Notes: generated from the sequence alone by a model not told the origin. Positions 34,105-46,803 are shown, numbered from the stretch's first letter. The stretch: DNA of 64,000 bases from Straminergon stramineum (GCA_963920665.1 OY987268.1:22570501-22634500), one strand, 5' to 3'. Numbers and translations: made by a program.

Positions 34105-35422
34105 CCTACACTCAATAGTGAAATAAGATTGTCCTATGGGTGATTGCAAGAAACACCTCCTAGTTTTGTTGCATTTTTTTTTGGAGCGCTATAACTTTTG
34201 AATTATGAATCCGATTCGAAAACCAAAAAAATGATTTCTAGATATCTTTCTTATTATTGTAATCCTTATTTTTCAGAAATTTTTAAAAATCATTTTATAT
34301 TTAAAAGTCAATTTTGATAATTTGTCACACTTTGATGTTTAGGGTTTTTTTATACTATTGAGTGGTTTAAATTAGTGATTTTCAGCTGAAATTTCTATGG
34401 TATATTAGTTTAGTAGGCATACATGTGCCTACTAAAGGAAATCTAAAAATTCATTATTTTATATCTTCCACGTTCATGCAAATAGGCCTCTCTTGCGAGT
34501 ACAATTGTAAACAATAGAGATAGTTTTGAACTCGTTTTTTGCTCAAATCTCATCATCAAAAAGTCCTCCCAAATGGCCAATTTTTAGTTTTCTTGAAAAT
34601 TGTTTTTCCTATTTTCTACAAATTAAAACGTCAAAGTATGTATTTTCTTTTTTAGAATTCTATGTCCCAAAATATATCACGGAAAATACGTACTTTGACG
34701 TTTTAATTTGTAGAAAATAGGAAAAACAATTTTCAAGAAAACTAAAAATTGGCCATTTGGGAGGACTTTTTGATGATGAGATTTGAGCAAAAAACGAGTT
34801 CAAAACTATCTCTATTGTTTACAATTGCGCTCGCAAGAGAGGCCTATTTGCATGAACGTGGAGGATATAAAATAATGAATTTTTAGATTTCCTTTGGTAG
34901 GCACATGTATGCCTATTAAACTAATATACCATAGAAATTTCAGCTGAAAATCACTAATTTAAACCACTCAATAGTATAAAAAAACCCTAAACATCAAAGT
35001 GTGACAAATTATCAAAATTGACTTTTAAATATAAAATGATTTTTAAAAATTTCTGAAAAATAAGGATTACAATAATAAGAAAGATATCTAGAAATCATTT
35101 TTTTGGTTTTAGAATCGGATTCATAATTCAAAAGTTATAGCGCTCCAAAAAAAAATGCAACGAAACTGGTAGGTGTTTCTTGCAATCACCCCTATACTAA
35201 TTTCTCGACATTTGACACTATATAAATATTTATTGGTCTTGTACAAGAATTCACTACTTTTGAATTAGATATTGTTGTAATTGGGACTCCTAAACCTCCA
35301 TGTGTACAAAGGGAAATATTTGTAGAAATATTTATCGATTATGATAGCATGTATAGTAATTTTTTGGGGCAAGGCAACTTAATTGTTAAGGCAACCTAAT
35401 TTCACTATTTAGTATAGCTAGG
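34105..35422. mobile_element. MITE split by the palindromic element
   Basis: The ends CCTACACTCAATAGTGAAAT (34105) and ATTTCACTATTTAGTATAGC (from 35399) are inverted repeats. Without the 1,058-bp insertion, the original is about 260 bp. Its interior matches the MITE at 3442-3635. Confidence 0.55.
34138..35191. mobile_element. Foldback element, GGGTGATTGC family, copy 2
   Basis: 1,054-bp palindrome: arms 34138-34648 and 34681-35191, each exactly 511 bp, with a 32-bp loop. The arms differ at only a few positions and have no length difference. The ends are GGGTGATTGCAAGAAACACC and its complement; CTAT flanks both sides (34134-34137, 35192-35195). Each arm matches the left half of the non-palindromic copy at 40759, including GCTATAACTTTTG and TTGTCACACTTTG-type blocks, and the loop matches that copy's sequence following the arm. 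So it arose by inverted duplication of the left part of such an element. A transcript would form a very long double-stranded RNA. Confidence 0.9.
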
Positions 35423-38400
35423 GATAAAACTAGGGACAACCGAGGGAGTCACTTCCCCCAAATCCATTTATAAATGAAGAGGTAATTTTTTTAAATTGGC
35501 ACATTTTGTGAAACAAGAGGTAAATGTTGTAAGAGAATTGGTATGTTGTGACTAATTTGACTCATGCCTTAAAAAGGGCATTAGTCATAGTTGTCAAAGT
35601 ATATAAAATCTTCTGAAATTCTTGAATTGGGAGGGATTTTTTTAATTTGTATATATTTTCTATAATATACAAGACATGTAGGTGCAAATTTGTAGAAGCA
35701 CCGGACATTTTTTGTTTTCTCCACAATGTATGGGTTGTTTTAATTCCCAAGCCAAAAATAAATAAATGTGGCATTGACATGTGGAATTCCATATGCTAGT
35801 ATGCTTGTTTAGGATTGATTACAACTTTTGGGAATGTCTTTGATGATTTTTTAAATGAAGAGGTAAGAATTGGAGAAGATTTCTTTAATTGTGACTAATG
35901 TGATTAATACTTCTTTTGACGACTTGGTCTTAACTAATACTAGCTTAGAGAAGCTACGTATATGCACTCCGGGTGGTAGGAATTTGAGGTCCTCCAACAT
36001 TCCAATTTATGTAGGATATAGTGAGAACATAAACTAGTGAGAGCTCCTACTAGTTCATGCTCCTACTAGTTCATGCTCACATACCTCACTATGAAGCTTC
36101 ATTTCGTCATTGGAGACTCAATATCTTTTTTTTTGTATTTTTGTATTTTGAATGAATTTTTATATACAAAAAGCCTCCAAAACAGTATAGAACCAAAATA
36201 GGTATGTTTCATACTTAAATATCAATATAGCATTTAGTCTACAAAAAGAATATTATAGCGAGAATATCCCAAATCTACAAATCACCACCTATATAAAGGT
36301 TAGAACCCAACTAATTGTGGTAAATTGGAGAATTATATGCTATTGGCAAAATAGGGTCAAATTCCTTATGCGAAAGACATGTCTAGGCTAAAATTAGTCA
36401 AGAAAATTTAATGAAGGATTTAGCTTAGTTCCTACTGATAGGTTCCAGTTTTTCCATTCCATCAACAAAATAGTAGACACCCAATTGTTGGTTTGCAAGA
36501 GTTAATTACACCAAGATAGGACCGTAGAGGAATCTACAACTAAGGAAGGGTGTCCTTGGATTAAAATCATGCCAGGGACTCAACAATGAAGTTGGTTTGC
36601 CAACATTCCCTTTGGTGTAAAAGATTCTTCAGATATCAATATTTAAATGAGAGGGTGAATTTTATTCACCTTAGGTCAATATATAGAGTAAGAATATGAG
36701 CCTACACATGTGTTGTGGGATTCCATAAGAAGTTCCACAAAAAGTTTTGGAATCTTTTGATGGTCAAAACATGCTCTTCCAAACAGTCAACCATTGAAAT
36801 CTATGATAGGAAATTCCTAAAAATTATCTAGGTGGAGGTAAAATCTCACTAAAAATTAGACTATCTTTTTTATATTAATAAAGTTTTCCGACAAGTTTTA
36901 GAACATTCTAATAGTCAAAAGGGCCCGAATTAGCGAGATCCTCTGACAACTGGTAGAAATTAAAGATTACAACAGAGTTGATCAACGAATCGGGAGCATA
37001 CGAAAGCGAAATGAGGTCAAAGATAGGTTTTTCCTTACTCTCCCATATCTACTTAAGAGCCTAGGCTAGTTATTTTTGTCAAAAACGTCAAACTCCAAAA
37101 ATTCAGTATTTACTTGATTTTAGTGTTAAATTGGTGCTATGTCAAGATTTTGGAGTTAGGGAAAGGGGTGAAAGTTCTTTTGGCCACAAGTGTCCTTCTG
37201 AAGCCATTGGTGCAATTTGTTTTTGATTTGGAGTTAATCTACAAATGTTAGGTTTTTGGACCATTGTAGAAAGGAAAAATCTTAGAAGACAAGGATGAAA
37301 ATCCAAAGTGATATTGTGATAGGGTTACCTTAGATGAAAGAGAGGAAGTGGGTGCCCAAGAAAGAGTATAAAAGAACACCCTTTGTCCTCTCAACTTATC
37401 CCCATTTGCTATATTTGGGTCCGTTAGGTCCAATTTATATTCGAAATTTGAAGCCAAAAACTATGAGTGGTGTTTGTGGGCCTTTTTTGGACCATTGTTG
37501 TTGTTTTTTGAGCTTTTTTGAAGTCTTGTGGGTCCCTTGCACTTTGAGTCCTTTGCTCTAACCGTCTTGAGTCTTTTAGACCTTGGAGAATTCATTCCCA
37601 TTAACTTTCGAGAAGCTTGTGAAGTTATATTATCCTTTGAGGGGGTCTTTTAGGCTCCCTTTGTGTCTTGTCCTTGTACTAATCTTAGAGCAACCCCCAT
37701 ATATCCTAGCGATGTCGCTTTAGAGGGCCTTTAGTTGAGTATTGATGCCAATATACTAACCCATGTGTCACTAACCCTTGGCTTCTAAGTGTTCTTTTGT
37801 CCCTCACATCTAGCTTAGCTATTGAGTAGTCTATAGGTTGAGCACAAGCGTGTGTGAACTTTGATGGGTCCCACCAAGACGGCAAAGTTTTGAACTCCCC
37901 AAAGTCAAAGAATCTTAGTTGTATGTTAAAATTCAAAATTACAATTAGTGAAGCTTTGACCCCCTTAGGGGTAGAAATGTCTTAGTTGTGTGTCAAGATT
38001 TGGAATCACAATGATGCTTTGGACTCCCTCAAGATGAAAGAATCCTAGTGGTATGTTAAGGTGCTTTTGGGCAAAACTTTAACCCCTCATGGTTTCCATG
38101 TCTAAAATTTAGTTTCCAAAACATGCTTGCAAACGATCAAAGTTTAGCCCCCCAAAGTAGAAAGTAGAAGTTTAAATTGAGCATGGGGGATGACCTATGA
38201 GAGGGAGAGAGAATACTTTCAATCGTTTGTACATAGCTATACATACCACTAACACCTATATGCAACCCCTCGAGTCTACTAGCATAAATTTATTAATAGA
38301 TAGGGGAAAAAAAGGTACTCCAACACTGGCCCAAGTACCCGAGCACCCTAATCCAAGAGAAGTAGAGGGCTAAGTATTGGTGGGTGAAAGGCGGGGTCCC

Positions 38401-38817
38401 CAACAATCAGGGCCTCTAGTAGTCAAGAACCTCCAAGAAGTTGGGGATCTCTAGCATTTAGGGTCTCCAACAATCGAGGTCTCCAACATTCAGAGTCTCC
38501 AAGGGAGTTTGAAGGTTTTTAGGAAGTCAAGGTCTTCCAGGGTGTTGGAAATCCAAAAGTTTGGAAATTTTGGGGAGTTCAAAGCAAAAGTTTTGAAGAG
38601 GGGTAGGAAAAAAAAGCACAAAACAAAGCTTGATCCTCCTCTAAGACAAGTATTAGAGTAGGGAAGCCAACTCCCTATCCCCCACTAACACCAAGAAGCA
38701 GGAAGGAAAAAAATAGGACCATCATGTATGAACTAACACCAATAGAAGAAGGGGTTGGAGAGAGAAATAGTAGGAGGAAGGGAGCAAGAATGACAAATGG
38801 AAAGAACATAATGAAGG
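35423..38817. other. Intergenic DNA, no gene seen
   Basis: No gene recognised. A 16-bp direct duplication TCCTACTAGTTCATGC lies at 36045-36076. A short degenerate minisatellite lies at 38394-38520. The remainder has no bounded feature. Confidence 0.5.
38394..38520. repeat. Degenerate minisatellite
   Basis: The motif GGGTCTCCAACAATC recurs with substitutions about five times at irregular spacing (GGGTCCCCAACAATC, GGTCTCCAACATTC, GAGTCTCCAAG and others). Confidence 0.6.
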
Positions 38818-38820
38818 TTA

Positions 38821-38991
38821 CACTACTAGAAAATTCAATTTTTTTGTTGTTTTGGTTGCATTGATCCGGTCATTGTTCTGTAGATTTTGACAAAAATCTA
38901 TTGATTTTCAACACATTTTTGTCAAAATCTATAGAATAGTGACCGGATCAACACGACCAAAACAAAACAAAAATTGAATTTTCTAAAAGTG
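38821..38991. mobile_element. CACTA-type hairpin MITE, copy 2
   Basis: 171 bp, palindromic throughout, beginning CACTACTAGAAAATTCAATT and ending GAATTTTCTAAAAGTG. TTA at 38818-38820 and 38992-38994 is a 3-bp target duplication. The outer arms match 15998-16133; the centre carries an additional inverted block around TTGACAAAAATCTA. Confidence 0.85.
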
Positions 38992-38994
38992 TTA

Positions 38995-40758
38995 ACTAGG
39001 AGTGGGCCAAGAAGTTGAAATAAAGGAGAATCTCACTACCAAATTTTTTAACATCAAATTAGAGATAGATGATTATCAAGATGCTAGACGCTAGACACAG
39101 TTCAAGGTGTAAGAAACAATGATGCGTCTTTAATTTTGCCTAGGAACGTGGAATGAGAGTGGTTGGGCCACTTCAAGGACGTAAGAGGAATAGGGTAGAA
39201 AGAAAAGGAGAAAAAAAGGGAGGTAAAGTTGGTAGAAATAGAAACACCAACCATTGTATTAACTCACTATTTTATCAAAACAACAATCCATTGTATCATC
39301 TCATGCGAATTCATGGCAGAGGAAGAAGTACCCCCAAGAGGTATGATCAATGACGTGAGTTCTGAGGTATGAAGCCAAAGCCCTTTTTAACCTTCCTAAA
39401 CCACCTACTTAGTAGGTGTTAACTCTGGCCAAGGTTGAGGCCCAAGTCAAAACCCTAGGATTAGAAGTCAGGTAAATTTGGAAAGCCTAATTAACAAGTG
39501 TCTTACCAATATGGAAAGCTAGAATTAGTGTCTACAAGAAAAAAATATGAAACTACTAAAAATAGTAAATTGACAAAAATTAAACCAAAACTAGAGCATC
39601 ATGGAGGCATAATAAGAAGCTTAGAAGTTCCACTAAAATAGAAAAGTAAGAACCATAGGCTTGTAGGGTAAGTTCAATCGAATTCACAGAGACCCTTTAC
39701 TTATGAAAAGACCAAAAATCCAATAAAATACAAAAGGATGAAGTTTAATCTAGGTTTGGATGAAATATTCATAGAAGTGTCCAATTAAAGCCAAACTCTA
39801 GAACCAAGACTCTTAAACAATCCCATGAAATTTCAAGTTAATTTGAATTAGAGAACTAGATTTAAATTGTAGATGAAGTTTAATTAATCGATTAGTTGTC
39901 AAACTTCATCTACTCATAACTTTGGCTAAGAATGTCAGATCAAGACAAATTTTATATTTTTAGAAAGGAAAAAGATTCATCTAGAGGATGGTGTTGCTAA
40001 TTTCTATGTGACTGGTCTTCACAAAAATCCACGATAGCCTACTTCTTTCAGCCAACTACCTTAGTTCACACTAGAAGTTGTCTTTTCTGGTATTTCTGTA
40101 CATTTGGGTACACTTAGGCAGTTAGAAAAGATGCATTAGTTGGAAGACACAATGGACCGCACTTAGAGACCCAAAAGTAGGAACCCTTTAGTTAAAACCC
40201 AAGAACTTGTTTGTGCTCACAATTTACCAAGGGGGGGTAAATTAGAGATCACACATAGATTCGAGGACCTCCTCTCCCCCATGTTGATAGAGCGAGCTTC
40301 ACTTACCACTTTGAACACAATTCATGTTGAAAGTTTTCTAACATTTTCATCTTCTAATAAAAGTAAAAGAAACTTTATTATAGATGTATGCTTATGAGTA
40401 TTCCTTTTGCTTCAAGAAAAAAACCATTTAGGAATTCAATTCATTTAAAGGTGAATTGGAGCTCAGTACTTTGAAATTGGGGTGTAAAAGAGATTCAACC
40501 CTTATACTAAGCCATAGTCAAGACACTTCATTTGGCCATATGTTCTTCAAATTTGGCCATGATCGATCATTTTGGGGCCCTTTGCCATACCTATTGTAGG
40601 GCATTGATTATAACTAGCCACAACCAGTCACTGAGTTTGCATCACTCTTAGAGTTGATGTAGGGATGCTCTAATTGGATTGAATTGTCAATTTGATTTTG
40701 GGGTTCTGATAGGTGAGTCTATAATTGTTTTGATATTGGCAACGGATTTTAAAGAATA
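38995..40758. other. Intergenic DNA, no gene seen
   Basis: No gene or bounded repeat recognised. AATA at 40755-40758 is the left duplication of the next element. Confidence 0.5.
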
Positions 40759-41476
40759 GGGTGATTGTAAGAAAGACCGGTCCTCTTTTGGGTCACATCT
40801 AGAGTGACAGAGTTGTTTTGGGCCATAACTTTTGGAACATGAAGCCGATGTACTTAAAATGTTTATTGAAGATGACTAATTTGGTAGTAATGAGATTCCT
40901 TATTTTTTTAGAATTTTTTTTAAACTTTTTATGATTCAATTTCAATTTTGCTAATTTGTTACACTTTGGGGGTAGGGATTTTTAGTACTCTGGAGTACCT
41001 AAAAAGTAATGATATAGACTTGAAATTTTTGTGGGCTATTCCCACACTAGACAAGCATGTGCCTACCAAAGGGTGCTTAAAAAACACTATTTTTTGTCTT
41101 CCACATACATGTGAATAGGTGTCCTTTGCGCACGGCATTCTAAACATTGAAGATGGTTTCCCTTTCATTATTTTGGTGAAATCTCTTTGTCATGAAATTC
41201 TCCCAAATAGACAATGTCTAATTTCTTTGAAAATTCTTTTCCCTATTTTTTACAAATTAAAATGTCAAGGTGTCTATTTTCTATAAAAATTGTGTCACTC
41301 TATTTTGTGAATATCTTTTGACCCACATTTTTCTTTTGTCTCAAATTTTGGTAATATGGTATTTCTAATGTTATACTAATTATCCATATTTTATTTTATT
41401 TTTTACAACACATCAAAGTACAATTGGCAAAAAGCCAAATGCTACCAAAAACAATTGGTCTTTCTTGCAATGACCC
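40759..41476. mobile_element. GGGTGATTGC-family element, copy 3 (non-palindromic)
   Basis: The left end GGGTGATTGTAAGAAAGACC pairs with the right end GGTCTTTCTTGCAATGACCC. AATA flanks both sides (40755-40758, 41477-41480). 718 bp, no transposase. Its left half is homologous to each arm of the foldback copy at 34138. Confidence 0.8.
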
Positions 41477-41480
41477 AATA

Positions 41481-42507
41481 ATTAATCATCTTGAGAGAAT
41501 TGTTTGATTTAGAAGTTGTTAAAGAATTAGTAAAGTTGAAGTTAAGATTTTTCTAATTTGACTTTCATGAAAAATAAAATTTATTGAGATGAAGACAATT
41601 ACCAAAATAATGAATAATAGAATGGAAACAAATGATGCATTGTGCCAAAGCTAAGATGGTTTAGCCTATCTTGATTGTTGAGAGGACGATGTGTTTGAGT
41701 GAATGAAGTATAATATAAAATAGAATTTATTTTTTAATTCACTTTGCCTAAGTTTGTATAAGTTGAATTTTGACCCTAATTAAGAGACTATTATAGAGAA
41801 ATTCTTTATTTTTATGTTTATAATTTGTGTATAATCAAAGACTTAATAGAATTGAGAAGAAGGTGACTAATGTTGAAGATAAATGTTATTGATAAAGAAG
41901 ATTATGGCTAAAGAATGCAAAGGTTGTTCATAATTAACAAATAACTTGCAAAGAATTGATTTTGAGTGCTTTAAGTTATTTTTCTTCTAATAGTTTTAAC
42001 AGATTTAACATGTTAATTGTCAAAATAAGATTTTACTCATTCTTTCATTAAGTTTAATAGAACATCAATTTGTTACTCAAAGAGAATTTTGTCATTTTCT
42101 TAATGAACTTTCATGAAGTAATATTAATACTAAAGAAGAAGACAATCATTTATGAAGATTTGGATGACCAAAATAAAAGAGATGAGTCATTTTAAGAATG
42201 AAGACTATGTGAAGTTAGAATGGCGGATGACAATTGACATATTAAACATGGAAGATGGCTTAAAACAATGAATTGCATGAGATGTAAAGATGTTTTTATG
42301 TTTTAAGAGAGATTAAACTAGAAATTGAAAAAGATAGAAATTGTTGAGAGGTGTGTTTATTCACATGATTTTTTTGTTCAATTTCATAATCCATTTTAAT
42401 GAGGAGTGAAGATTTATGATTAAACCATAAAGCTATGGATATTTTTCAATTTCAACAGTGAAATGTCATGAATAAGCTTAGTTTAGTTCTTTAATATGTA
42501 GTAGTTG
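41481..42507. other. AT-rich intergenic DNA, no gene seen
   Basis: No recognised gene or repeat boundary. Confidence 0.5.
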
Positions 42508-42511
42508 TTAA

Positions 42512-43404
42512 CCCCTCAAGGCCTAACTACTTTTTGACAATGGAGGTTTTCAATGAATTACCCACTTTGATATTTTTTTGTACATGGATGTGCTTTAAAT
42601 TTTTAACTTTAATTGTACAATAGTAAAGACTACTTTGTCTTGTATGCATGGAATTAAATATAGAAAATATTGACCTTTGGATTTTCAAATTATAACAATT
42701 TTGGATGATCAACTTTAGAAGCAAAAAGTTCAACTTTTGGGGAAGAAAATTTTAAAAAATATGAATAATGCTTTTCTATCCCCCCACCCCCCACCCCACC
42801 CCACCCCCCACAAAAAAAAATGTACTAGAACCTAAGACAAGTTAAATTAAATAACTTTTTAATTTTAAAAAATAAAAAATAAAAAATTCTCACAAATTTG
42901 TACACATTTTCAAACGAAAGAAGTAGAAAACCAAACTAACCAAATTGGTTCTTACAAAAAAATTTAAAAATTTATATATGTGTTTGAAATTTAACAATTA
43001 ATCTTATCACCAAATTATTTTGATTATCTTCCAAAAAATTGGAATCTTTCTAATTATTTTGAACATTGTATTTTAAAAATTACTCAAAATTAAAATTTGA
43101 AATTTTATTTTGAGATCCAATTTTTTTGTACAAAGTAAAGATTAGAAATGTCCAAATTTTTTTTCCATCCCTACTATTCTTTTCATTGTAAAATACTTAT
43201 GTTTGCTAAATTTTCTAAATAGAAAATAGATTTTTGTACTCTTCTTACATATAAATTTTGAAAATCCAAAAATGCAACAAATTTTTCAACTTGTTACCCT
43301 ACAAGTCCCTATTTTACAAAATATTGAAATTTATTTCACCCTACAAAGAATTTGCCATTGAAAATTCGGAGAGGACACATTGTGTCTCCTTAGTCCTTGA
43401 GGGG
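42512..43404. mobile_element. TTAA-flanked element, copy 3
   Basis: TTAA at 42508-42511 and 43405-43408. Left end CCCCTCAAGGCCTA, right end TAGTCCTTGAGGGG. 893 bp. Its interior is diverged from copies 2, 4 and 5. A cytosine-rich tract (42780-42811) lies within it. Confidence 0.7.
42780..42811 (-). repeat. Cytosine-rich tract, G-quadruplex candidate on the minus strand
   Basis: Runs of four to six C separated by single A residues, at least five runs in about 32 bp. The minus strand has the G4N1 pattern of a very stable quadruplex. It is striking in such AT-rich DNA. Confidence 0.85.
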
Positions 43405-43786
43405 TTAAGAGACTGAAGAAAAGAATGATGAAGGAGATGTTTCTATGAGTAATATAATGAAAAAATAAGAAGACAAATTATAATGGCTATTAGTAATGAT
43501 AAGACCATTTAAGTTAATTGGACTATCTATACACCGAAGGTTATTGTTTAACATTATTAAGGTTATTAAAGATTATCTATAGTGGAGAAAAAGAAGCAAG
43601 GATTTTTTAAAGTTTGGTGTGGTTCATTTCTTCTCCTTTTTCATTTCATATAAAGGTAACCTAAACACTTGGGATGGACAGTAATTGATAATATATATTT
43701 AATATACAGATAAATATTAGTGAAATATTAGTAAAAATAATATAAATGTGGAACGCGATAATATCACAAAAAGAAATTCTAATTAA

Positions 43787-44970
43787 CCCCTAAAGGACCA
43801 TTGTCCCTTTGGCAACGGTGCTAGTATGTGAGCCCAAGAATGCGAGCTTGTGAGCATTGAACCTACATTATAGGTACCTATAATATAGATACCCCACACT
43901 ATAGAAGGTGTATGTATCATAAACACCTATAATATGGGTATTTGTAACATATATACCCTATAATCATACATGGTTTCTATGGTATATACACCTTTAACAT
44001 AGGTGTATAGTATTATAGGCTCATAGGCTCACACTCCTATGCTCACATAATAGCAACCCTCGTCCCTTTGGGGGACAATTGAGATTTTGGGTAGGTACCT
44101 ACAGTCTCAATTTTTGTCCTGATTTTTTGAAACTTTTTATGAAGATAGAAAAATTGATTAGCTTCGTGAGAATATTATTTTTTTTTCATTTGGTGCCCAG
44201 GAACAAAAGTTATGCCCAAATAAGCTCAAAACAGGGGAGAGGGGGCAGCAAAAAAAAGTTTCAAAAATTTGAATTTTTTTATTTTTTATTTTTTTCCCTT
44301 ATAGATTGTATTTCTGTCTACATGGAAAGATTTGATTCATTCCATTTGGATTTGTTATGAAAAAGTTATAGACAATCTTGTTTTTCAGGCACTTAGAGCA
44401 TCTTTCTAAAAAAATAACTTGTAGGATTCATTTCTGAATGCAATTTTTACAATTTTTTTTAAAAAAAAAGGTCCTTATCGTTTCATTTGCCTTCTAGAAC
44501 AATCTCACGATTGGGATTAGTGAATTTTAATTCCATCTTAGAGATATTAATAATTTGGATTTTCCTTCTATCTTGTACCTACTTCTACTTAATAATTTTT
44601 TAAAGAATCAAAATTAAATTTTTTTGTATTTTCTTTTTTTCCATAGACTCTCAACTCAATTCTCCACCATAATGATTTAAAACTCAAAACTCTGTAGTGC
44701 AAAAAATTAAAGTTTAGAAGGGTTAAAGTCAAATAACCTAGTCCCGCAATGTTTGGAAAAACTTGTTTTCTTCACTTTAAACGCAGATATCTTGCAATCT
44801 ATGTGGTCAAAATTTCTGAAATTTTTTCCACACATTTTCATACTAGTTAGGTGTAAGATCCTATGGTTGGATGTGAAAAAAATAAAAATTTCAAATTTTT
44901 TTACTCTTTGCTCTAAAAATGGCAGTTTTGAGTGTTTTTTCGTAGAAAAAAAGCCTTGGTCCTTTTGGGG
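43787..44970. mobile_element. TTAA-flanked element, copy 4, with nested insertion
   Basis: TTAA at 43783-43786 and 44971-44974. Left end CCCCTAAAGGACCA, right end TGGTCCTTTTGGGG. 1,184 bp, or 925 bp after removing the 249-bp insertion and one target duplication, the same as copy 2. Internal blocks match copies 2 and 5. Confidence 0.75.
43813..44061. mobile_element. 249-bp insertion with 10-bp target duplication
   Basis: GTCCCTTTGG is repeated at 43803-43812 and 44062-44071. Subterminal inverted repeats: GCTAGTATGTGAGC on the left and GCTCACATAATAGC on the right. The interior is built of repeated CCTATAATAT/GTGTATA motifs. The duplication length suggests a Mutator-like or related MITE. Confidence 0.7.
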
Positions 44971-44974
44971 TTAA

Positions 44975-46803
44975 GAATGGTCCAAGGTTACAAATTTGAC
45001 AATTTTTATTTCCACATCTACTTGATTAGATTTAAACGAGGAGTAGAATATTTAATCTAGACCAACATCATAATTAGATTAAATTGTCTTTTGAGGGATC
45101 AATGGAACTTACAATGGGATTTTAAAGTGTTAAGGGTTAATCCGTAAGTGGTTTGATGTCCATTTTCTAGACAATGAATAGATTGAAACTCAAGTTTCCT
45201 CCTCCTTATTGCTTGGATGAAAGTCATTCTAATTTGTGGAGATACTTTTTCAAGTTGATGTCCCATCTACAGATTGGATTTGGTCTTACTGGAGTACATA
45301 TTTTTCGAAAATTACCAAAGTGGAAGTATGTCAAGTGGTTGACCAAGCCAAAATTGCATTGACTGTGGTTCAAAATGAGATTTGCCAAAATAAGGTCATA
45401 GATTTTAAGAACACAAAAATTTTCAAAAAATCACCATGTGAAGAGAACCTCATTTCAAATTCATTCCAATAAATTTTACTCAAAAAATAATAATATTTTT
45501 CTTGTAATTGAATTTAGAAAGAATTTTAAAATTTTCCTTTCAAAACTTATAAAACAAATATTGGTGATAGTATTGGTGAATCTAACCATATGAATGGAAT
45601 CTAAAATTCTAAGTCTACAACTTTTGTTTATATATCAATTCCAAAATATGCTTCCAATTAGCACTTTATAATGATTTTTTTGAAATCATCAATTCTGGTT
45701 ATCTGAATAACTTATTAGTAAGTTACGACTTGTGAGCAACCCAAAGGGCCAAGTGATTTCAGTCGGAAGTCTTTTCAGATCAGCTTTCCGGGTCCCAGAG
45801 TGCCAACGTGGCCTTTGGGCCTCCACGTCACCTCCTTCCCTCCCTCTTCAGTTGCTGAAGGTTGTGGTTGTAAAATTCAGTTGGGATCAACCCTTAATTT
45901 TCCGCACCGTGGGGCTAGATTGCACCATTTTCAAAACTAATGTCTATTTTTCGCCTAGTAAAAGTAATCTTTTTTGGCTAAGAATTTTTCAAATCTATTA
46001 AAAATGGGGATGGAGTTGCCAAATTTAGATGAAAAAGTTCATGAATACATCGGAAAAGTACCCCCCCATTGTAGCAGTATTGAAGCAATTCTTATACTAA
46101 GCAGTATTGATACAGTATTGAATTTATACATATATAATATTATTGAATATATTATTGTTTCAATATTGTAGAAATTCAAACTGATGCAGTAATGATTCCA
46201 TGAGGGACATTGTAACAATATTGCATCAATATCATTAAATGACAACAGTCTTGAACGTATATTGCAAAAGAGCAATATTTAGTCATACTTTTGTATTGAA
46301 GCAGTATTGCAAAAACATTGCGAAAGCATTGATTTCATCCCCAAAGGTTCTTACAACCAAGAAGTTGGCACTTGCTTCTATATAAAATCCTTCACCCTTT
46401 GAAATATTTTAAATGCTATTTGTTCACCTTCAATGAATAAAATGAGCTCATCAACTATTTTTCTTAATTTTTTTGAAAAATTTTAAATTCTAATTACTCA
46501 ATGAATTATTGCAATTGTGAATTGTACATTTCAAAATTCAAATTTAGAATTGCAACAAAAGGCATAGTATGCACATTATAAGTTTGTTCCAAAACCTATA
46601 CATTCTATCAATCCAACATTGTATATTCAACTTATATGTCTTATTGTTCTAAGAATTTATAATTTTGTAAGGTTTTTTGCATTCAAATTCAATGACAATA
46701 TACATGACTTCATACATTGTTTTACAAGCCCTTCTCTTCATAGTTCAATGATAGTATAGTGAACAAAAGTACCCACACCCACAATAACAATTCTCACTAT
46801 AAT
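44975..46803. other. Intergenic DNA with a GCAGTATTG-rich stretch
   Basis: No gene recognised. At 46057-46330 the words GCAGTATTG and CAATATTG (its near-inverse) recur many times, giving a degenerate repeat with inverted character. A less AT-rich block lies at 45730-45930 and ends in GCTAGATTGCACCA, also seen in the element at 13930. Confidence 0.5.

Noticed and set aside
34526..34720. 64-codon frame at the palindrome centre
   Set aside because: It spans the loop of the foldback element and consists of inverted repeat sequence.
43813..44061. SINE or retro-insertion
   Set aside because: No A/B boxes and no poly-A tail; inverted ends fit a DNA element better.
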